A stretch of DNA of 64,000 bases from Parasphingorhabdus flavimaris. GTDB lineage: Bacteria > Pseudomonadota > Alphaproteobacteria > Sphingomonadales > Sphingomonadaceae. The DNA lies in NCBI RefSeq assembly GCF_013371215.1, contig NZ_JABWMH010000002.1, positions 496,001 to 560,000 of the forward strand, in the 5' to 3' direction. This document shows, in pieces, positions 18,297 through 27,578 of the stretch (the first letter of the stretch is position 1; the number at the start of each line of letters is the position of its first letter). The notes below the pieces were generated by a model, which did not search any database, was not told the DNA's origin, and worked only from the letters and a program-made list of their open reading frames with translations. The position numbers and the translations under genes were made by a program.

Positions 18297-18899
18297 ATGG
18301 CATCGCAAGAGATCGAAAATCTGGTTCAGGCCCTCGCCAAACTTCCCGGTCTTGGTCCGCGTTCGGCGCGGCGAGCGGTATTATATCTTCTGAAGCGTCC
18401 GGAAACGGCGATGAAGCCGATATTGGCAGCAATGACGACGGTCGAAGAACGGCTCGTGACCTGCGGCATATGCGGCAATGTCGATACGCAGGACCCCTGC
18501 CAGATATGCAATGACCCGCGTCGCGACGAAAAGGCGCTGTGCGTGGTTGAAGAAGTATCCGACCTCTGGGCTTTGGACAAATCCCGGCTGTTCCCCGGAA
18601 AATTTCACGTGCTCGGCGGGCGATTGTCGGCACTGGACGGGGTAAGACCGGAAGACATCGCGATCGACAAGCTGATCAAGCGTGTCGAGGAGGGCGGGAT
18701 TGACGAAGTCGTTCTGGCTATGAATGCGACTCTGGAAGGCCAGACAACCGCCCATTATATTGCCGAACGGCTGGAAAATTACCCGCTGCGGTTGAGCCAA
18801 TTGTCCCATGGGATTCCCGTGGGTGGCGAGCTGGACTATCTCGATGAGGGCACATTGGCGCAGGCGCTGCGCTCGCGGCGACCGATACACCAGGATTGA
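18297..18899 (+). CDS. recR: Recombination mediator protein RecR
   Basis: This 200-residue DNA-binding protein of the RecFOR pathway loads RecA on gapped DNA. It has a helix-hairpin-helix ([20 protein letters not shown]), a four-Cys zinc finger ([16 protein letters not shown]) and a TOPRIM domain with [12 protein letters not shown] and [15 protein letters not shown]. The C-terminal Walker-B-like part contains [20 protein letters not shown]. The start is ATG 18297 with AAAGGT at 18285-18290 just upstream; GTG 18267 would add ten unsupported residues. It is divergent from fmt. Confidence 0.97.
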   Translation: MASQEIENLVQALAKLPGLGPRSARRAVLYLLKRPETAMKPILAAMTTVEERLVTCGICGNVDTQDPCQICNDPRRDEKALCVVEEVSDLWALDKSRLFPGKFHVLGGRLSALDGVRPEDIAIDKLIKRVEEGGIDEVVLAMNATLEGQTTAHYIAERLENYPLRLSQLSHGIPVGGELDYLDEGTLAQALRSRRPIHQD

Positions 18900-19167
18900 T
18901 CCGGCGCCGACTCCATGTCTCGCAACATGGTTCAAGGGCTCGATTTAGTATAAAAATTGTGGCTTGTTGGTAACAATAAAACAATCAAATGATAAATATT
19001 GATCGTTGAAGGCGTTGGAAAGTAACCAATTTCTGGGATTTCTGGTGACGATTAAGTGGCTAATTAATCGCACTTGACGAAGGGGCTGCGTTGTGGCCAC
19101 ATTGTACACACAATAAAAAAGTCAGTCCTCCCCATGAAGGCAAAGAGACTGACAACCAGGAGAGAGC

Positions 19168-22077
19168 ATGATGAGGAAATCCATTTTACGCAACAGGTGC
19201 GCCCTCGGCGCGTTGACCTTAGCTATGGGAGTAGCCCCGGGACTGGCGCACGCTCAGGACGCGGCAGACGAGGTCGATCCCAAGAGTGTCATTGTGGTCA
19301 CGGGGTCCTATATTCGCGGAACTCCGGAAGATGCTGCTGTTCCGGTCGATGTTTACTCGAGCGCCGATCTCGCGCAAAACGGGGTTTCTTCGCCACTCGA
19401 ATTTATCAAGGATCTGCCGGAAGTGGGCAGCGTTCTGGGCGATTCAAACCAATTCTCCACCAACGCGCAGGGAAATCAGGGCTTCGGTTCGATCAACCTC
19501 CGCAATCTCGGTCCAACGCGCACACTGGTGCTGTTCAATGGCCGGCGGACGCTGACCGCACCTGGTGCAGTCGGCGGCGGCTTTGGTGATACCAACGCGA
19601 TACCGCTATTCGCTCTGGATCGCGTCGAAATCCTGAAAGACGGGGCCGCGGCAACATATGGTTCCGATGCCATTGCCGGTGTCGCGAACTTCATCACCAA
19701 AAAAGGTTTTGAAGGCGTCGAAATTCAGGGCGACTATGATTTTATCAAAGGATCGGACAACAATTACACGGCATCCATTCTGGTCGGCCAGAATTTTGGT
19801 GACCTGAATATCATGGCCGGCTTCGGCTGGCAACATCGCTCCGAACTGCCATCGACCGCGCGCGACTACGGGTTCCAGCCATATGATGTAAATCCTGCTG
19901 CCTGGTCTGCTTTGGCAACGCCGGGGGCATTCATTGTCCCGGGCGTGGGCTTGCGTCCTGACGTGGGCTGTGCCGAAACGGGTGGTACTCCCGACGGGAT
20001 ATGCCGCTTCAGCTTCATTCCCTTTGATAATCTGATCGAGGAAGAAGATCGCTACCAGGGATATGTCCAGGCTGATATCGATCTCACGGATTCCTTCAGG
20101 TTCCGTGGCGAATTCACTTATGCGCAAACCGATCTTGACCGGATCGGCACATCGCCAGGTTATCCGCCGCTTCAGGGCCCGGGTGGTGCACAATTGGGCG
20201 GCGGCTTCACCGTAGATCCTGCTAACCCCGGCGCGCAAGTCTATGCCAATCAAATCGGGCTTACCGCTCCGATAGCGGGTCCTATCGGCATTTTCCTCTG
20301 GCGGCCATTTGGCAATCTCGGCAATCCTACCGATCCCGGCAGAGGATCAGGGCGCCAGACCGCCAATAACCGGGCGTTCAGGCTATCGGGTACGCTTGAA
20401 AAGGATTTCTCAGAAACCTTGCGCGGGCAATTGTCGATGACCTGGGCAACCTATGAACGGAGACGCAGCTCGCCAGGCGTTGTCGGCTCACGCTTGCAGG
20501 ATGCGCTCAATGGATTGGGCGGCGCCGATTGTGATCCGGCAACCGGGACTCCCGGCGTCGGTGGGTGTCAGTGGTTCAACCCGTTCATCAATGCCGGACC
20601 GGGGCATCCGTCTCTCGGCCTGACGAACCCGTTCTATGTTCCCGGCAATGAAAACTCGCCCGATCTGGTCGAGTTTCTGCAAATTGACAATGGTGTCGAA
20701 GAAACCGAAGACACATTTGTCGTGGATCTCATCTTCTCCGGCGAACTGGGTATCGACCTTGGTGGTGGCCCTGTCGGCTGGGCTGCAGGCGCACAATATC
20801 GTCAGCTTGATTTTCTCTCCCGTCCGCTGACGGTTGAGTCCAATCTCGATATCAATCCTTGCGTAATTCTGGGCGATCAAAGCTGCATTGGCGGATCTCT
20901 GGACGGAGCAGGGTCGTTCATCTTCCTGGGCGGTTCGCGGCCAGAGCGATTGGCCCAGAATGTGAAGGCGGTCTTTGCCGAAGTCGCTGTTCCTATCAGC
21001 GATACGCTGGAAATTACTGCTGCAGCCCGTTTTGAAGATTATGGTGGATCCATCGGTTCTACCTTCAATCCCAAAGGTGCCGTTCGTTGGGAACCGGTTG
21101 ACTGGCTAGTTCTTCGCGGTTCCGTTGGCACGACCTTCCGCGGGCCGCTGGCAGCGCAGGTGTCGAACAATGCCAATACAGCGCTTGCGGCGATCAATGC
21201 GGCAAACGGCAACTTCAAGGCTGTTGATATCGCGGGTAACCCTACCGACCTCGGGCCGGAAAAAGCGTTCAGCTACAACCTCGGTGCGGTTGTTGACTTC
21301 AGCGGCTTTACCTTCTCGGTGGATTATTGGAGCTTTGATTTCAAAGATGAAATCACCACTACCGATGCCCAGGCGATCGCCAGCAGCGTGGTACCGACCG
21401 CTGGTGGTCTGGCAAATTGTTCCAGTCCATTTGCATCTCTTATCACATTTGATGGCGGGGCCTGTGTGCAGGGCACCACAACCGGATTGAACATTTCGCG
21501 TGTTCTGACGCAATGGGTCAATGGTCCGAAAACCAAGACATCGGGCCTTGATTTTGCCGCCAGCTACACCACCGATATCGGACCGGGCGTGTATACAATC
21601 GGCGTCAATGCGAGCCACACGCTCAAATATGATATCGGTGACTTCAACCTGGACGGGAACTTGCTTCGCGCTGGTTTCAGTGCCGTGGGAGCTGCCAATC
21701 TCGATCGGCTGCCAGGGACAATTTCGCCATGGCGGGCCAATGCCTTCATCAACTATAATGTTGCCGGGCTGAACCTGCGTTATGGCGCAACCTATATCGC
21801 AGGGGTTCGTGATGAAAGGTGCGACGGTTTGCAATTCTGTGCCACTACCAATTTCGGCGGCACCAATTTCGGCCGGAATATTTCCAGCTATATGCAGCAT
21901 GACGTTCACGCAGCCTATGATTTGCCAATCAATGCTTTCGACGCGCAGTTGCAATTCTCGGTCGAGAATTTCACCAACGAAGACGCTTCAGCGGCGCGGT
22001 TGCCGCTGGGATATAACCCGTTCGTGGGTAATACCCTGGGGCGCGTTTTCCGCCTTGGTGCGAAAATCGGGTTCTAA
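19168..22077 (+). CDS. TonB-dependent receptor
   Basis: This 969-residue outer-membrane active transporter has a signal peptide ending at about AHAQD (residue 31). A TonB-box-like VIVVTGSYIRG follows, then a plug domain (residues about 45-170, with LRNLGPTRTLVLFNGRR and VEILKDGAAATYGSDAIAGVANFITKK). The 22-strand barrel runs to the terminal Phe (VFRLGAKIGF). AGGAG near 19158 precedes two adjacent ATGs, 19168 and 19171. The substrate is unknown: no siderophore or sugar-use genes flank it, and the sequence belongs to the large sphingomonad group of unassigned receptors. The 268-base gap before it is AT-rich and probably holds its promoter; I see no clear operator. A terminator follows. Confidence 0.93.
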   Translation: MMRKSILRNRCALGALTLAMGVAPGLAHAQDAADEVDPKSVIVVTGSYIRGTPEDAAVPVDVYSSADLAQNGVSSPLEFIKDLPEVGSVLGDSNQFSTNAQGNQGFGSINLRNLGPTRTLVLFNGRRTLTAPGAVGGGFGDTNAIPLFALDRVEILKDGAAATYGSDAIAGVANFITKKGFEGVEIQGDYDFIKGSDNNYTASILVGQNFGDLNIMAGFGWQHRSELPSTARDYGFQPYDVNPAAWSALATPGAFIVPGVGLRPDVGCAETGGTPDGICRFSFIPFDNLIEEEDRYQGYVQADIDLTDSFRFRGEFTYAQTDLDRIGTSPGYPPLQGPGGAQLGGGFTVDPANPGAQVYANQIGLTAPIAGPIGIFLWRPFGNLGNPTDPGRGSGRQTANNRAFRLSGTLEKDFSETLRGQLSMTWATYERRRSSPGVVGSRLQDALNGLGGADCDPATGTPGVGGCQWFNPFINAGPGHPSLGLTNPFYVPGNENSPDLVEFLQIDNGVEETEDTFVVDLIFSGELGIDLGGGPVGWAAGAQYRQLDFLSRPLTVESNLDINPCVILGDQSCIGGSLDGAGSFIFLGGSRPERLAQNVKAVFAEVAVPISDTLEITAAARFEDYGGSIGSTFNPKGAVRWEPVDWLVLRGSVGTTFRGPLAAQVSNNANTALAAINAANGNFKAVDIAGNPTDLGPEKAFSYNLGAVVDFSGFTFSVDYWSFDFKDEITTTDAQAIASSVVPTAGGLANCSSPFASLITFDGGACVQGTTTGLNISRVLTQWVNGPKTKTSGLDFAASYTTDIGPGVYTIGVNASHTLKYDIGDFNLDGNLLRAGFSAVGAANLDRLPGTISPWRANAFINYNVAGLNLRYGATYIAGVRDERCDGLQFCATTNFGGTNFGRNISSYMQHDVHAAYDLPINAFDAQLQFSVENFTNEDASAARLPLGYNPFVGNTLGRVFRLGAKIGF

Positions 22078-22095
22078 AATTCGAACATAAGAATG

Positions 22096-22133
22096 AAAGG
22101 GCTCGTCAATATCCTGGCGGGCCCTTTTCTTTT
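22096..22133 (+). terminator. Rho-independent terminator after the TonB-dependent receptor
   Basis: A 10-bp stem (22096-22105 with 22118-22127; AAAGGGCTCG against CGGGCCCTTT, one G-T wobble) encloses a 12-base loop and is followed by a T-rich run (TTTTCTTTTG). It sits 19 bases after the receptor stop. Confidence 0.88.
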
Positions 22134-22192
22134 GTCTGGGCCCGCCACCGCCGATGGTTGACGAATCCCGGCATAATCCCTAAATTTGGCTC

Positions 22193-22765
22193 ATGGCTAT
22201 ATTACCGATCCTTGAAGTTCCCGATCCGCGGCTGAAAACCGTTTCAGAACCGGTCACCGAGTTTGACGATTCGCTCAAAGCGCTGATCGCGGACATGTTT
22301 GATACCATGTATGACGCGCCAGGTATTGGCCTTGCCGCGATCCAGGTTGGCGTACCCAAGCGGATTCTGGTCATCGATCTTCAGGAACCGGTCGAGCATG
22401 ACCATGATCACGAGCATGGCGAGCATTGCAACCATCAGCATGAAGTGATCCGCGATCCGAAGGTCTTCATCAATCCTGAAATCCTCAATCCGTCGGAAGA
22501 TTTGAACGTTTACAGCGAGGGATGCCTCTCGGTTCCCGACCAATATGCCGACGTCGAACGGCCGGCGACCATCACCGCGCGCTGGCAGGATGAAAACGGC
22601 AAGCAATATGAAGAGCAGATCGAAGGCATGCTGGCCACCTGTCTGCAGCACGAGATGGACCATCTCGAAGGCATATTGTTCATCGATCATCTGTCGCGGT
22701 TGAAGCGTCAGATGGTGCTGAAGAAGCTGGCCAAATTGCGTAAGGAACACGGGATCGCGGCCTAA
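22193..22765 (+). CDS. def: Peptide deformylase with histidine-rich insert
   Basis: This 190-residue metallo-enzyme removes the N-formyl group from nascent proteins. All three motifs are intact: GIGLAAIQ (residues 44-51), EGCLSVP with metal ligand Cys111, and QHEMDHLEG with His153, Glu154 and His157. Between motifs 1 and 2, residues 69-83 form a loop with seven His and one Cys (EHDHDHEHGEHCNHQHE), where many deformylases have only a short acidic loop. It could bind or buffer metal ions, but that is inference. It is preceded by the receptor terminator, so it probably has its own promoter in the 60 bases upstream. Confidence 0.96.
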   Translation: MAILPILEVPDPRLKTVSEPVTEFDDSLKALIADMFDTMYDAPGIGLAAIQVGVPKRILVIDLQEPVEHDHDHEHGEHCNHQHEVIRDPKVFINPEILNPSEDLNVYSEGCLSVPDQYADVERPATITARWQDENGKQYEEQIEGMLATCLQHEMDHLEGILFIDHLSRLKRQMVLKKLAKLRKEHGIAA

Positions 22766-22857
22766 CCGTCGCCAGTCAAATCCGACATTAGGTCTATTGC
22801 CTATTACGGGAAACGCTTCTAGGTTCTCTTTTCGTTCTTATCGGAAAGTGAGTTAAT

Positions 22858-24237
22858 TTGGACCCCATCATTGTCATCATCGTCATTGTCATCGCTCTCC
22901 TGGGCGGTCTGGCGCTGGGCTGGATTATTGGCGGCAAGCCTGCCAAGGATGCAGCGCAAGCGACCAAGGATGCGGTTCATGCAGCCAAAGAGGCTGCTCA
23001 GGCGACCGATGCACTGCGGATCACGCTCGATGGCGTGCGCGACGAGCGGGATGCGGCGCGGACCGAACTGGCGGCGTTGCAGGCTGACGCGCGCAATCAC
23101 GAAAAACAGATGCAGCAATTGATCGATGCGAAAGAGGCGCTGTCGGCGCAATTTTCCGAGATCGGTGCCAAGATGCTGGAAACGGCCCAGCGGCAGTTTC
23201 TCGAACGGGCCGACCAGCGCTTTGACCAGGCCAATGAAAAAGGCGGCGAGAAAATCGCCAAGTTGCTGCAGCCGGTCCATGAACGTCTGGCGACCTACGA
23301 AGCCTCGATTACGAAAATCGAGAAAGAGCGCACTGAATCCTATGCCGGGATCAGCGCCACGATCGAACAGGTGCGGCAGGGGCAGGACAGGGTGCAGCAG
23401 GAAGCCGCGCGCCTCGTCAACAGTCTCCGCAACGCGCCAAAATCGCGCGGACGCTGGGGTGAACAGCAACTCAAGAATGTCCTCGAAACCTGTGGGCTAT
23501 CGGAACATACCGATTTTGTCACCGAACAGAGTATCGACACCGATGAAGGGCGCCTGCGCCCCGATGCGGTGATAAATGTACCGGGCGGGCGCAAGCTGGT
23601 GATCGATGCCAAGGTCTCGCTCAACGATTATCAGGATGCGTTCGAGGCAGATGACGAAGCCGCGCGCAGCTTTGCCATGGCGCGCCACTGCAACAGTATG
23701 AAGGCGCATATCGACGGACTTTCCAAGAAAGCATATTGGGACCAGTTCGAGAATGCTCCGGACTATGTGATCATGTTCGTGCCCGGAGAACATTTTCTGG
23801 CCGCCGCGCTGGAACATGAGCCGACGCTCTGGGACCATGCCTTCGAGAAGAAAGTGCTGCTGGCAACGCCGACCAATCTGGTTGCTATCGCGCGGACCGT
23901 TGCCGGTGTCTGGCGACAGGAAAAAATGGCGGCGGAAGCCAAGCAGATCGGCCAATTGGGCAAGGAAATGTATGACCGGCTTGCGGTCGCCGGAGAGCAT
24001 CTCAAACGCATGGGTTCGGGCCTGGGCAGCGCCGTTGGCAATTATAACAAATTTGTCGGTAGCTTCGAGCGCAATGTCATGGCAACCGGGCGCAAATTCG
24101 CCGAGCTGCAGATCGAGACCGGCAAGAAGGATCTCGAACCCGTGCCCGAGATCGAAGCGCTACCGCGCTACAGCGAAGCGATGACCGAAAAGCTGATCGA
24201 GGACGATCGCGACATCAGCGATCAGGCGGCAGAATAG
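22858..24237 (+). CDS. rmuC: DNA recombination protein RmuC
   Basis: This 459-residue protein of the RmuC family limits recombination at inverted repeats in E. coli. A single N-terminal membrane helix (IIVIIVIVIALLGGLALGWIIGG) is followed by an Ala/Glu/Lys coiled coil to about residue 190. The conserved nuclease-like core then follows (RGRWGEQQLKNVLE, VIDAKVSLNDYQDAFEADDE, YVIMFVPGEHFLAAAL, LLATPTNLVAIARTVAGVWRQE). The start is TTG 22858, behind GGAAAGTGAG at 22843-22852. No ATG in frame would preserve the membrane helix. Given the cluster of inverted repeats at 59-63 kb, the presence of this gene is worth noting, though no link is shown. Confidence 0.95.
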   Translation: MDPIIVIIVIVIALLGGLALGWIIGGKPAKDAAQATKDAVHAAKEAAQATDALRITLDGVRDERDAARTELAALQADARNHEKQMQQLIDAKEALSAQFSEIGAKMLETAQRQFLERADQRFDQANEKGGEKIAKLLQPVHERLATYEASITKIEKERTESYAGISATIEQVRQGQDRVQQEAARLVNSLRNAPKSRGRWGEQQLKNVLETCGLSEHTDFVTEQSIDTDEGRLRPDAVINVPGGRKLVIDAKVSLNDYQDAFEADDEAARSFAMARHCNSMKAHIDGLSKKAYWDQFENAPDYVIMFVPGEHFLAAALEHEPTLWDHAFEKKVLLATPTNLVAIARTVAGVWRQEKMAAEAKQIGQLGKEMYDRLAVAGEHLKRMGSGLGSAVGNYNKFVGSFERNVMATGRKFAELQIETGKKDLEPVPEIEALPRYSEAMTEKLIEDDRDISDQAAE

Positions 24238-24239
24238 CG

Positions 24240-24647
24240 CTAGGGCGCGCCGTCCGGTCCCTCGGTAATCGTACCGCCGCAGCCGTTTAGCGTACCGCTG
24301 TCGCTGGCTTCGACCCTCACCGTATCGGCGTAGCTGCGATCGCTCATGCCATCGCTGCATTTTTCGTCGCTGGTGATGTAGACATTGATATTGTGGCTGT
24401 CGGAAAATCCTTTGACCTCCCAGCCGGTGCCGCTTTGCTTCATGCGATGAACCGGAAGCGTGAAATCATTGCCCTCCTGGGTCGTGAAGGCGATCTCGTC
24501 ACCCTTGATCTCGACGGTCCAGCCCGGTTCGGTGCCGATGGCGCTATAGTCGCCCAGCTTCGCTTCTTCCACCGGCGCCTCTGCGGGCTCTCCACAGGCC
24601 GAAAGCGTCAGCGCAGCCAATGACGACAATAATATAGCGTTTTTCAT
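24240..24647 (-). CDS. Small lipoprotein, COG3650-like
   Basis: This 135-residue predicted lipoprotein has the signal MKNAILLSSLAALTLSAC with lipobox LSAC. The mature part carries AIGTEPGWTVEIKGDEIAF and KCSDGMSDRSYADTVRVEA followed by NGCGG, a pattern seen in COG3650-type envelope proteins often found next to META/HslJ domains. The two Cys in the mature part may form a disulfide. Function is unknown. It ends 2 bases from the convergent rmuC stop and lies upstream of the rRNA methyltransferase on the same strand. Confidence 0.8.
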   Translation of the reverse strand: MKNAILLSSLAALTLSACGEPAEAPVEEAKLGDYSAIGTEPGWTVEIKGDEIAFTTQEGNDFTLPVHRMKQSGTGWEVKGFSDSHNINVYITSDEKCSDGMSDRSYADTVRVEASDSGTLNGCGGTITEGPDGAP

Positions 24648-24697
24648 AATTTATCCCCTCCGCCTTCAAGCTATCATAGGGAATGTAAAATTTCTAA

Positions 24698-25501
24698 TTA
24701 TCTCTTGCGGCTCTGATTGAGCACTTCATAGGCCATCACCGAGGCCGCGACCGCAGCGTTCAGGCTGTCGGCTTTTCCCATCATCGGCATTTTGACCAGC
24801 GTGTCGCAAGCCGCTTCATAATCTTCCGGCAATCCTTGCGCTTCGTTGCCGATCAGCAGGAAGGTCGGGGCAGTGTAGCGCACCGACTGATAATCATTTT
24901 CGGTATTGAGACTGGTACCGACCAGCTCGCCCGGGCCACTGCGCAACCAGCTCTGAAAATCCGGCCATTTTGCCTGAACGATCTTCTGGGTAAAAATCGC
25001 GCCCATGCTCGCGCGTACGGCCTCGACGGAAAAGGGATCGACGCAATCGTCGATCAGGATCAGGCCGCCCGCGCCGACCGCGTCACCGGTCCGCAAAATC
25101 GTGCCGAGATTGCCGGGATCACGCAGCGATTGGGCCACCAGCCAGATATTCGCGCTCGACCGGTCGAGCTCTTCAAGCGGTACCGGGTGATCCTGATAGA
25201 TGCCGATAATCGACTGCGGGTTCGATTTGCCGGATAGTTTGGCGATGATCGCTTCGCTGGTCTCGATAACGTCGCCGCCGGCGGCCACGGTCGCGGCCTC
25301 GATTTTCCGGGCGAGGGGGTGGAGTTCACTATCCTCGACCACCACCAGCATCCGGGGTGTTTTCCCGCTGTCCAGCGCCTCGGTCAATATCCTCAGCCCT
25401 TCGGCAAGGAACAGGCCCTCACGCTTGCGGTGCTTTTTCTCGCGCAAGCTTTTGAGCCGCTTTATCGTCGGATTGGAAAAGCCGGTAATCTGGTGGCGCA
25501 T
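24698..25501 (-). CDS. TrmH/SpoU-family RNA 2'-O-methyltransferase
   Basis: This 267-residue SPOUT methyltransferase acts on rRNA or tRNA. The N-terminal substrate-binding domain has FSNPTIKRLKSLREKKHRKREGLFLAEG. The SPOUT knot domain has the three motifs: SLRDPGNLGTILRTGDAVGAGGLIL, FLLIGNEAQGLP and MGKADSLNAAVAASVMAYEVL. The start is ATG 25501 because the conserved N-terminus begins RHQITGFSNP; the upstream GTG at 25519 would overlap the HPr gene. It lies 4 bases after the HPr stop, so it may be cotranscribed with the PTS genes. The exact RNA target is unknown. Confidence 0.92.
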   Translation of the reverse strand: MRHQITGFSNPTIKRLKSLREKKHRKREGLFLAEGLRILTEALDSGKTPRMLVVVEDSELHPLARKIEAATVAAGGDVIETSEAIIAKLSGKSNPQSIIGIYQDHPVPLEELDRSSANIWLVAQSLRDPGNLGTILRTGDAVGAGGLILIDDCVDPFSVEAVRASMGAIFTQKIVQAKWPDFQSWLRSGPGELVGTSLNTENDYQSVRYTAPTFLLIGNEAQGLPEDYEAACDTLVKMPMMGKADSLNAAVAASVMAYEVLNQSRKR

Positions 25502-25505
25502 AAGC

Positions 25506-25784
25506 TCAGTCTTCACCAAAGCCGTCGACGACGAGCCCGGTCAGCTTCTCGAGCGCGCTCTCTGCATGTTCGCCGGCCACGATAATCTCGATACTGTCAC
25601 CCTTGGCAGCGCCGAGCATCATCAGGCCCATGATCGACATGCCGGTCACCTCTGTACCGTCCTTCGCCACTCTGACGTCCAGACTGTCCGGCAGTTTTGA
25701 GACATAGGTAACAAATTTCGCGCTTGCTCTTGCGTGCAGGCCCCGTCTGTTGGTGATTTCGACAATTTTGCGAAACTCGCTCAC
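25506..25784 (-). CDS. HPr phosphocarrier protein of the regulatory PTS
   Basis: This 92-residue HPr accepts phosphate from PTS enzyme I on the active-site His17 (RRGLHARASAKF). A regulatory-Ser region GMSIMGLMML matches the site that HPr kinase phosphorylates. The start is a GTG at 25784 that overlaps the EIIA stop (GTGA). No ATG exists in the right position, and the family N-terminus fits this start exactly. No PTS permease is present here, so it probably belongs to a signalling-only PTS, as in many alphaproteobacteria. Confidence 0.95.
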   Translation of the reverse strand: MSEFRKIVEITNRRGLHARASAKFVTYVSKLPDSLDVRVAKDGTEVTGMSIMGLMMLGAAKGDSIEIIVAGEHAESALEKLTGLVVDGFGED

Positions 25785-26185
25785 GCGTCGCTGCCCAATA
25801 TTTCCGACGCGACGCTGATATATTTCTGTCCGGCTTCCTTGGCGGCGGCGATTGCGGAAACGATATCCATCGACTTGCGGGCACCGTCGAGACGAATCAG
25901 CATCGGGAGATTGACTCCGGCGATGACTTCGACCTTGCCTTTTTCCAACAAGGAGATGGCCAGATTGGACGGCGTTCCGCCGAACAGGTCGGTCAATATG
26001 ATGACCCCCTTGCCGGAATCGACCTTGGCGACGCAATCGGCAATTTCCTGGCGGCGCACTTCCATATCGTCGCGCGCACCGATGCCGATTGCGGCAATGG
26101 CTTTCTGTGCACCGACGACATGTTCCATCGCGATGACAAATTCCGTTGCCAGCTGCCCGTGTGTAACGAGAACCAATCCAATCAT
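25781..26185 (-). CDS. PTS EIIA component, mannose/EIIA-Man type
   Basis: This 134-residue EIIA-Man (PTS-EIIA type 4) domain begins MIGLVLVTHGQLATEF, with His9 as the predicted phospho-acceptor. VIILTDLFGGTPSNLAISLL is the family signature. It receives phosphate from HPr. In alphaproteobacteria it is found with HPr, hprK and rapZ without sugar-specific EIIB/C partners, pointing to a regulatory role. It is coupled to HPr by a 4-base overlap and begins 5 bases after the rapZ stop. Confidence 0.95.
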   Translation of the reverse strand: MIGLVLVTHGQLATEFVIAMEHVVGAQKAIAAIGIGARDDMEVRRQEIADCVAKVDSGKGVIILTDLFGGTPSNLAISLLEKGKVEVIAGVNLPMLIRLDGARKSMDIVSAIAAAKEAGQKYISVASEILGSDA

Positions 26186-26190
26186 CCTGA

Positions 26191-27126
26191 TTAAATTCCC
26201 CTGTTCCCGTTCAATTTCTGCATGGATTCCAGCGCTTCCATCGGCGGTGATGCCAGGTTGCGATGGAGGACATTGGGCGAAAATCCAGCACTACGCAAGT
26301 CTTTGCTCAGACGCTCGGCAACATGTACCGATCTGTGACGGCCACCAGTGCAGCCAATCCCTATGTTGACGTAGGCCTTACCGGCTTCCTGATAGCGCGG
26401 AAGCAGAAATGTGAGCATGTCCATTATCTTCTCGATTGCCTCGGCATAGGCAGGGTCCTTGCTGACATATTCGGCGACTTCCGGATCGAGGCCGGTCTTT
26501 TGCTTGAGCTCGGGCACCCAGAACGGGTTGGCCAGGAAGCGGACATCGAAGAGCAGATCGATATTGTTCGGCAGGCCTCTGGAAAAACCGAAGCTGGTGA
26601 TGGTGATCGTTGTCGCAGCGTCCTTGTCGAGCGAGAAATGCTCCCGGATTTCGCGCTGAAGGTCGTTGGCGGTCAGGTCGCTGGTGTCGATAACATGGTC
26701 CGCCCAGCGACGAAATGGCGCGAGCAATGTCCGTTCATGGGCGATGCCGTCTTTGGCAGGCCGGTCCAGGGCCAACGGATGCCGCCGGCGGGTCTCCGCA
26801 TAGCGCCGCTCCAGTTCCGCGCCAGCGCAATCGAGAAACAGGGTCGAGATCAGATAGCCCGGCTTTTTCTGCAGGCGTTTGATGCTGTTGATCAGCTTGT
26901 CCGGTTCAAACCCCCGGGTCCGGCTATCGAACCCGAGCGCCAGTGGCTGGTCATTGTCATCGCGCGAGCTCGACGGGGGCGTGTTCAAGAGGCTTTCGAC
27001 CAGTCGAAAGGGAAAATTGTCGACCGTTTCCCAGCCGATGTCTTCCATCGTTTTCAGAGCTGTGGTCTTGCCAGCGCCGGACAGGCCGGTGACCAGCAAA
27101 ACACGTTTGGCGGAGCGCTCGGTCAT
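26191..27126 (-). CDS. rapZ: RNase adapter protein RapZ
   Basis: This 311-residue P-loop protein has Walker A GLSGAGKTT near residue 14 and Walker-B-like IDTSDLTANDL. The C-terminal domain contains SFGFSRGLPNNIDLLFDVRFLANPFW and the conserved GIGCTGGRHRSV. In enterobacteria RapZ senses glucosamine-6-phosphate and delivers GlmZ RNA to RNase E. In alphaproteobacteria its partner is less clear, but the gene keeps its link to PTS genes. It overlaps hprK by four bases. Confidence 0.95.
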   Translation of the reverse strand: MTERSAKRVLLVTGLSGAGKTTALKTMEDIGWETVDNFPFRLVESLLNTPPSSSRDDNDQPLALGFDSRTRGFEPDKLINSIKRLQKKPGYLISTLFLDCAGAELERRYAETRRRHPLALDRPAKDGIAHERTLLAPFRRWADHVIDTSDLTANDLQREIREHFSLDKDAATTITITSFGFSRGLPNNIDLLFDVRFLANPFWVPELKQKTGLDPEVAEYVSKDPAYAEAIEKIMDMLTFLLPRYQEAGKAYVNIGIGCTGGRHRSVHVAERLSKDLRSAGFSPNVLHRNLASPPMEALESMQKLNGNRGI

Positions 27127-27578
27127 TGGCTGACACTATCCCCCAATATCCGGCGCAAGGCCCATTCTACCTTGATTGGCGCGCTGCTTTCCATGGCGTC
27201 CAGTGTACAGAACGGAATATTTATTCCCAGCAAATTCCTGACCTGTCTCTCGAGCGGGAAACGATCGGGAGCCGCTTTCAAATCGACGACCATTTTCAGC
27301 GGGACGTCGGTCATATGGTCGCATTGCATAATGCCCAGAGAACGGATTTCCAGTTTGCCCGCGATATTGGCTGGAGAACGAAGCAACAAATCATCTTTCC
27401 TGCGTTGAATCTCGACATAATCGTCGCTGATCAGAATGCCGCCGCGATCGATGAGGCGGAGCGCCAGATCCGACTTTCCCGACCCGGATATTCCGCATAT
27501 CATCACCCCCGCACCGGAGATCGCGATCGCCGTCGCATGGGTTGTCAATTGGCTGTGCTGTTCGGGAGCATCTGTCAT
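27123..27578 (-). CDS. hprK: Short HPr kinase/phosphorylase
   Basis: This protein of about 151 residues corresponds only to the C-terminal catalytic domain of HprK, as is usual in alphaproteobacteria; Gram-positive versions are about twice as long. Walker A is GISGSGKSDLALRL, and later conserved residues include GGILISDDYVEI and EIRSLGIM. It would phosphorylate the regulatory Ser of HPr. ATG 27578 shares one base with the chvG stop (TGATG); GTG 27581 is an alternative one codon earlier. It is part of the chvI-chvG-hprK-rapZ-EIIA-HPr cluster. Confidence 0.93.
   Translation of the reverse strand: MTDAPEQHSQLTTHATAIAISGAGVMICGISGSGKSDLALRLIDRGGILISDDYVEIQRRKDDLLLRSPANIAGKLEIRSLGIMQCDHMTDVPLKMVVDLKAAPDRFPLERQVRNLLGINIPFCTLDAMESSAPIKVEWALRRILGDSVSQ

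Noticed and set aside
18900-19167. A small gene or riboswitch before the TonB-dependent receptor
   Set aside because: The stretch is AT-rich with no conserved fold or coding pattern that I can support; it probably contains only the promoter and leader.
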